A stretch of 20,883 nucleotides of DNA from Purshia tridentata (taxonomy: Eukaryota; Streptophyta; Magnoliopsida; Rosales; Rosaceae). A model generated the notes under the pieces. That model had not been told where the DNA came from and did not search any database. It saw only the letters and a list, made by a program, of their open reading frames with translations. Below, in pieces: positions 19,599 to 20,883 of the stretch (the first letter of the stretch is position 1; the number at the start of each line of letters is the position of its first letter). Both the position numbers and the translations under genes were made by a program. The stretch is from the NCBI GenBank assembly GCA_003254885.1, contig QANT01006114.1:1-20883 (forward strand), given 5' to 3'.

Positions 19599-20883
19599 TC
19601 AAGGGCACTTGAGCTTGTTTCCATGTGTTCTGAGGGTTGCATAACATGGGCATACATGCTTATTGCCATAAGTACCTGGTGGAACGCACTGGCATCTCAC
19701 GCAACATGAATTGCATGCTCGTTTGCACCTCCTCTTTCTTGATGCCTCTTTGCATCTCCTCGTGCATGCATACTTGCAATCTAAATCAACCCACATTAAT
19801 ATAATAATAACACATATCATTATTGATCAAGTATCATGACAATTAGTTAATTAATATTTGCTAGAGTAATTAATTAACTCTAAAAGCCAGAGTTTAATTA
19901 ATTTTCAGGTCTTCCTTTCTTCAAGGAGGTTCTAAGTTCAAATTTCATGAATGACAATTGATTAATTAAAAACATGAATTACTTTTAAATTTTTATTTAT
20001 CATGAATTGCATTTTGATGATTTGAACTGTCTATTTTTAGTCTTTATTGAAAGATCGCCTTTGCAAAGAAATTAGGTTAATCGAAAAATATTTTACCGTT
20101 GATTAAATAGTCACTATTCAAGTATTTATAAAAAATATTTAGTTCATATATTTATTTGATTAAAGTTTGATAATTTAATGGTTTTCGATTTGTGTAATTT
20201 TTGGCAAAGATTTTTGAATATAAACCTAAAAAATAGACATTTTAAATCGTTGAAATATTATATATAATGAGCCCCATGAAAGATTCCTTAAATAAAATTA
20301 TTTAAGAGATCCCTCAATGAATCTATACATATACTTACTGATCTTGGGAAGATGGTGCGCCTTCTTACGAACAGCTACTACTGCACTTCCTTCCTCCATC
20401 TGATCAATTCCAAAAGCTGTTAAACAAGAGATGATACATGCACGAGAGCTGATCGATCTTCATGTTCTTAGTACTTAGTTGATTAATTAGTAGCCACATT
20501 AACTAATGCTTTAAATTTACATATATTGCATATTAATTCTTATTTGGTTTAGCATAGCATATATATACATATACGAAAATTCTCAGTTGCGGATGCTCGT
20601 TTGCAGATTTTCTCTCGCCGACCGGTCGGTCTTCATATACCGATCGATCGGTCAGCCCAAATGGGAGCTCCCTCTTACACCGACCAGTCGGTCAGTCAAA
20701 ATCGGCAAAAGAAAATTGCGGTTGTCCGCCCCAGAGAAAGACTGATATATATATATGCAGAAAATCTTAATATATTGTATCTTTAAAAAATTATCAAGAG
20801 GAAGACAGAGAAAGACTCACATTGGTGTTAGAATTTGCAGCATGGTCGGTAGTACTGAATGATGAAGCCTCTGCAAAAGCCTG
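19599..20883 (-). CDS. GASA/snakin-type cysteine-rich secreted peptide, 5' end beyond the window
   Basis: This is a gibberellin-regulated (GASA/GAST1/snakin) peptide gene read right to left. Coding segments are 20821-20883 (partial, phase 0 end), 20339-20399 and 19599-19780, all with GT-AG introns on the minus strand. They join to 101 residues plus TGA. The first segment starts QAFAEASSF, which looks like the end of a signal peptide with cleavage after AFA, followed by a short polar stretch. The second (MEEGSAVVAVRKKAHHLPKI) is the variable linker. The third is the C-terminal GASA domain of about 60 residues with all 12 conserved cysteines, including CNSCCVRCQCVPPGTYGNK, VCPCY and the terminal KCP. 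The codon across the second intron gives Asn (KI-N-C), common in the family. The domain is very basic (RRC, SRKRRCKRAC), as in antimicrobial snakins. Family members act in the cell wall in growth, hormone response and defence; which applies here cannot be read from the sequence. The start Met and most of the signal peptide lie to the right of the window. Confidence 0.93.
19781..20338 (-). other. GASA gene intron before the cysteine domain (558 bp)
   Basis: On the minus strand the donor is GTAAGT after AAG-ATC-A and the acceptor is TTTAG before AT-TGC, so the intron is phase 1 and splits an Asn codon. It is very AT-rich, with several TTAATTAA-type stretches around 19840-19980. No element was recognised. 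Confidence 0.85.
20400..20820 (-). other. GASA gene intron between signal-peptide exon and linker exon (421 bp)
   Basis: On the minus strand the donor is GTGAGT after an AAT codon and the acceptor is GATCAG before ATGGAG; the intron is phase 0. It contains a cluster of GC-rich palindromes (20618-20692) and a short TA repeat near 20744-20753. Confidence 0.82.
20618..20692. repeat. Cluster of three CCGAnCnnTCGG palindromes
   Basis: CCGACCGGTCGG (20618-20629) is a perfect palindrome, ACCGATCGATCGGT (20639-20652) is a perfect palindrome, and ACCGACCAGTCGGT (20679-20692) is one with a single off-centre mismatch. Three related palindromes in 75 bp stand out from the AT-rich intron around them. They may be the end of an unrecognised repeat element. 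Confidence 0.75.

Noticed and set aside
20601..20786. Plus-strand frame across the palindrome cluster
   Set aside because: It lies inside the GASA intron, is low-complexity at both ends and has no recognised domain.

Overview
The window is nuclear DNA of a flowering plant, most likely a eudicot. The evidence is a many-exon gene with GT-AG introns in AT-rich DNA, a plant-type exocyst SEC5 protein, a GASA/snakin peptide gene, and plant-type LINE, foldback/MITE and LTR-element relics. I cannot name the species. One N, next to a suspicious short duplication, suggests a draft assembly.

Layout. 1-1466 is upstream intergenic DNA holding a MITE-like element (about 253-673) and several short repeats. 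1467-18778 (+) is one gene for the exocyst subunit SEC5. I resolved 21 exons whose phases all join, giving 3291 nt and a 1096-residue protein with no internal stop. The exons cover about a fifth of the 17.3-kb gene; the rest is intron. Several introns have been enlarged by repeats: LINE fragments in introns 3 and 7, a TRIM/LTR-like relic in intron 7, a 475-bp foldback element with target-site duplication in intron 8, a 365-bp tandem duplication in intron 11, and a probable antisense Copia LTR relic in intron 16. 18779-19598 is the convergent intergenic region, with a small foldback, a CT microsatellite and the 3' ends of both genes. 19599-20883 (-) is a GASA/snakin-type cysteine-rich peptide gene. 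Two exons are complete, and a third runs off the right edge of the window with most of the signal peptide.

The two genes are tail-to-tail, with 820 bp between their stop codons. SEC5 tethers secretory vesicles at the plasma membrane. The GASA peptide is itself a secreted protein, but nothing in the sequence shows that the two are functionally linked. I found no tRNA, rRNA, CRISPR array or other unexpected gene system. The real points of interest are the repeat structures in introns and intergenic DNA, a probable assembly artefact at 3462-3510, and a cluster of GC-rich palindromes in the first GASA intron.
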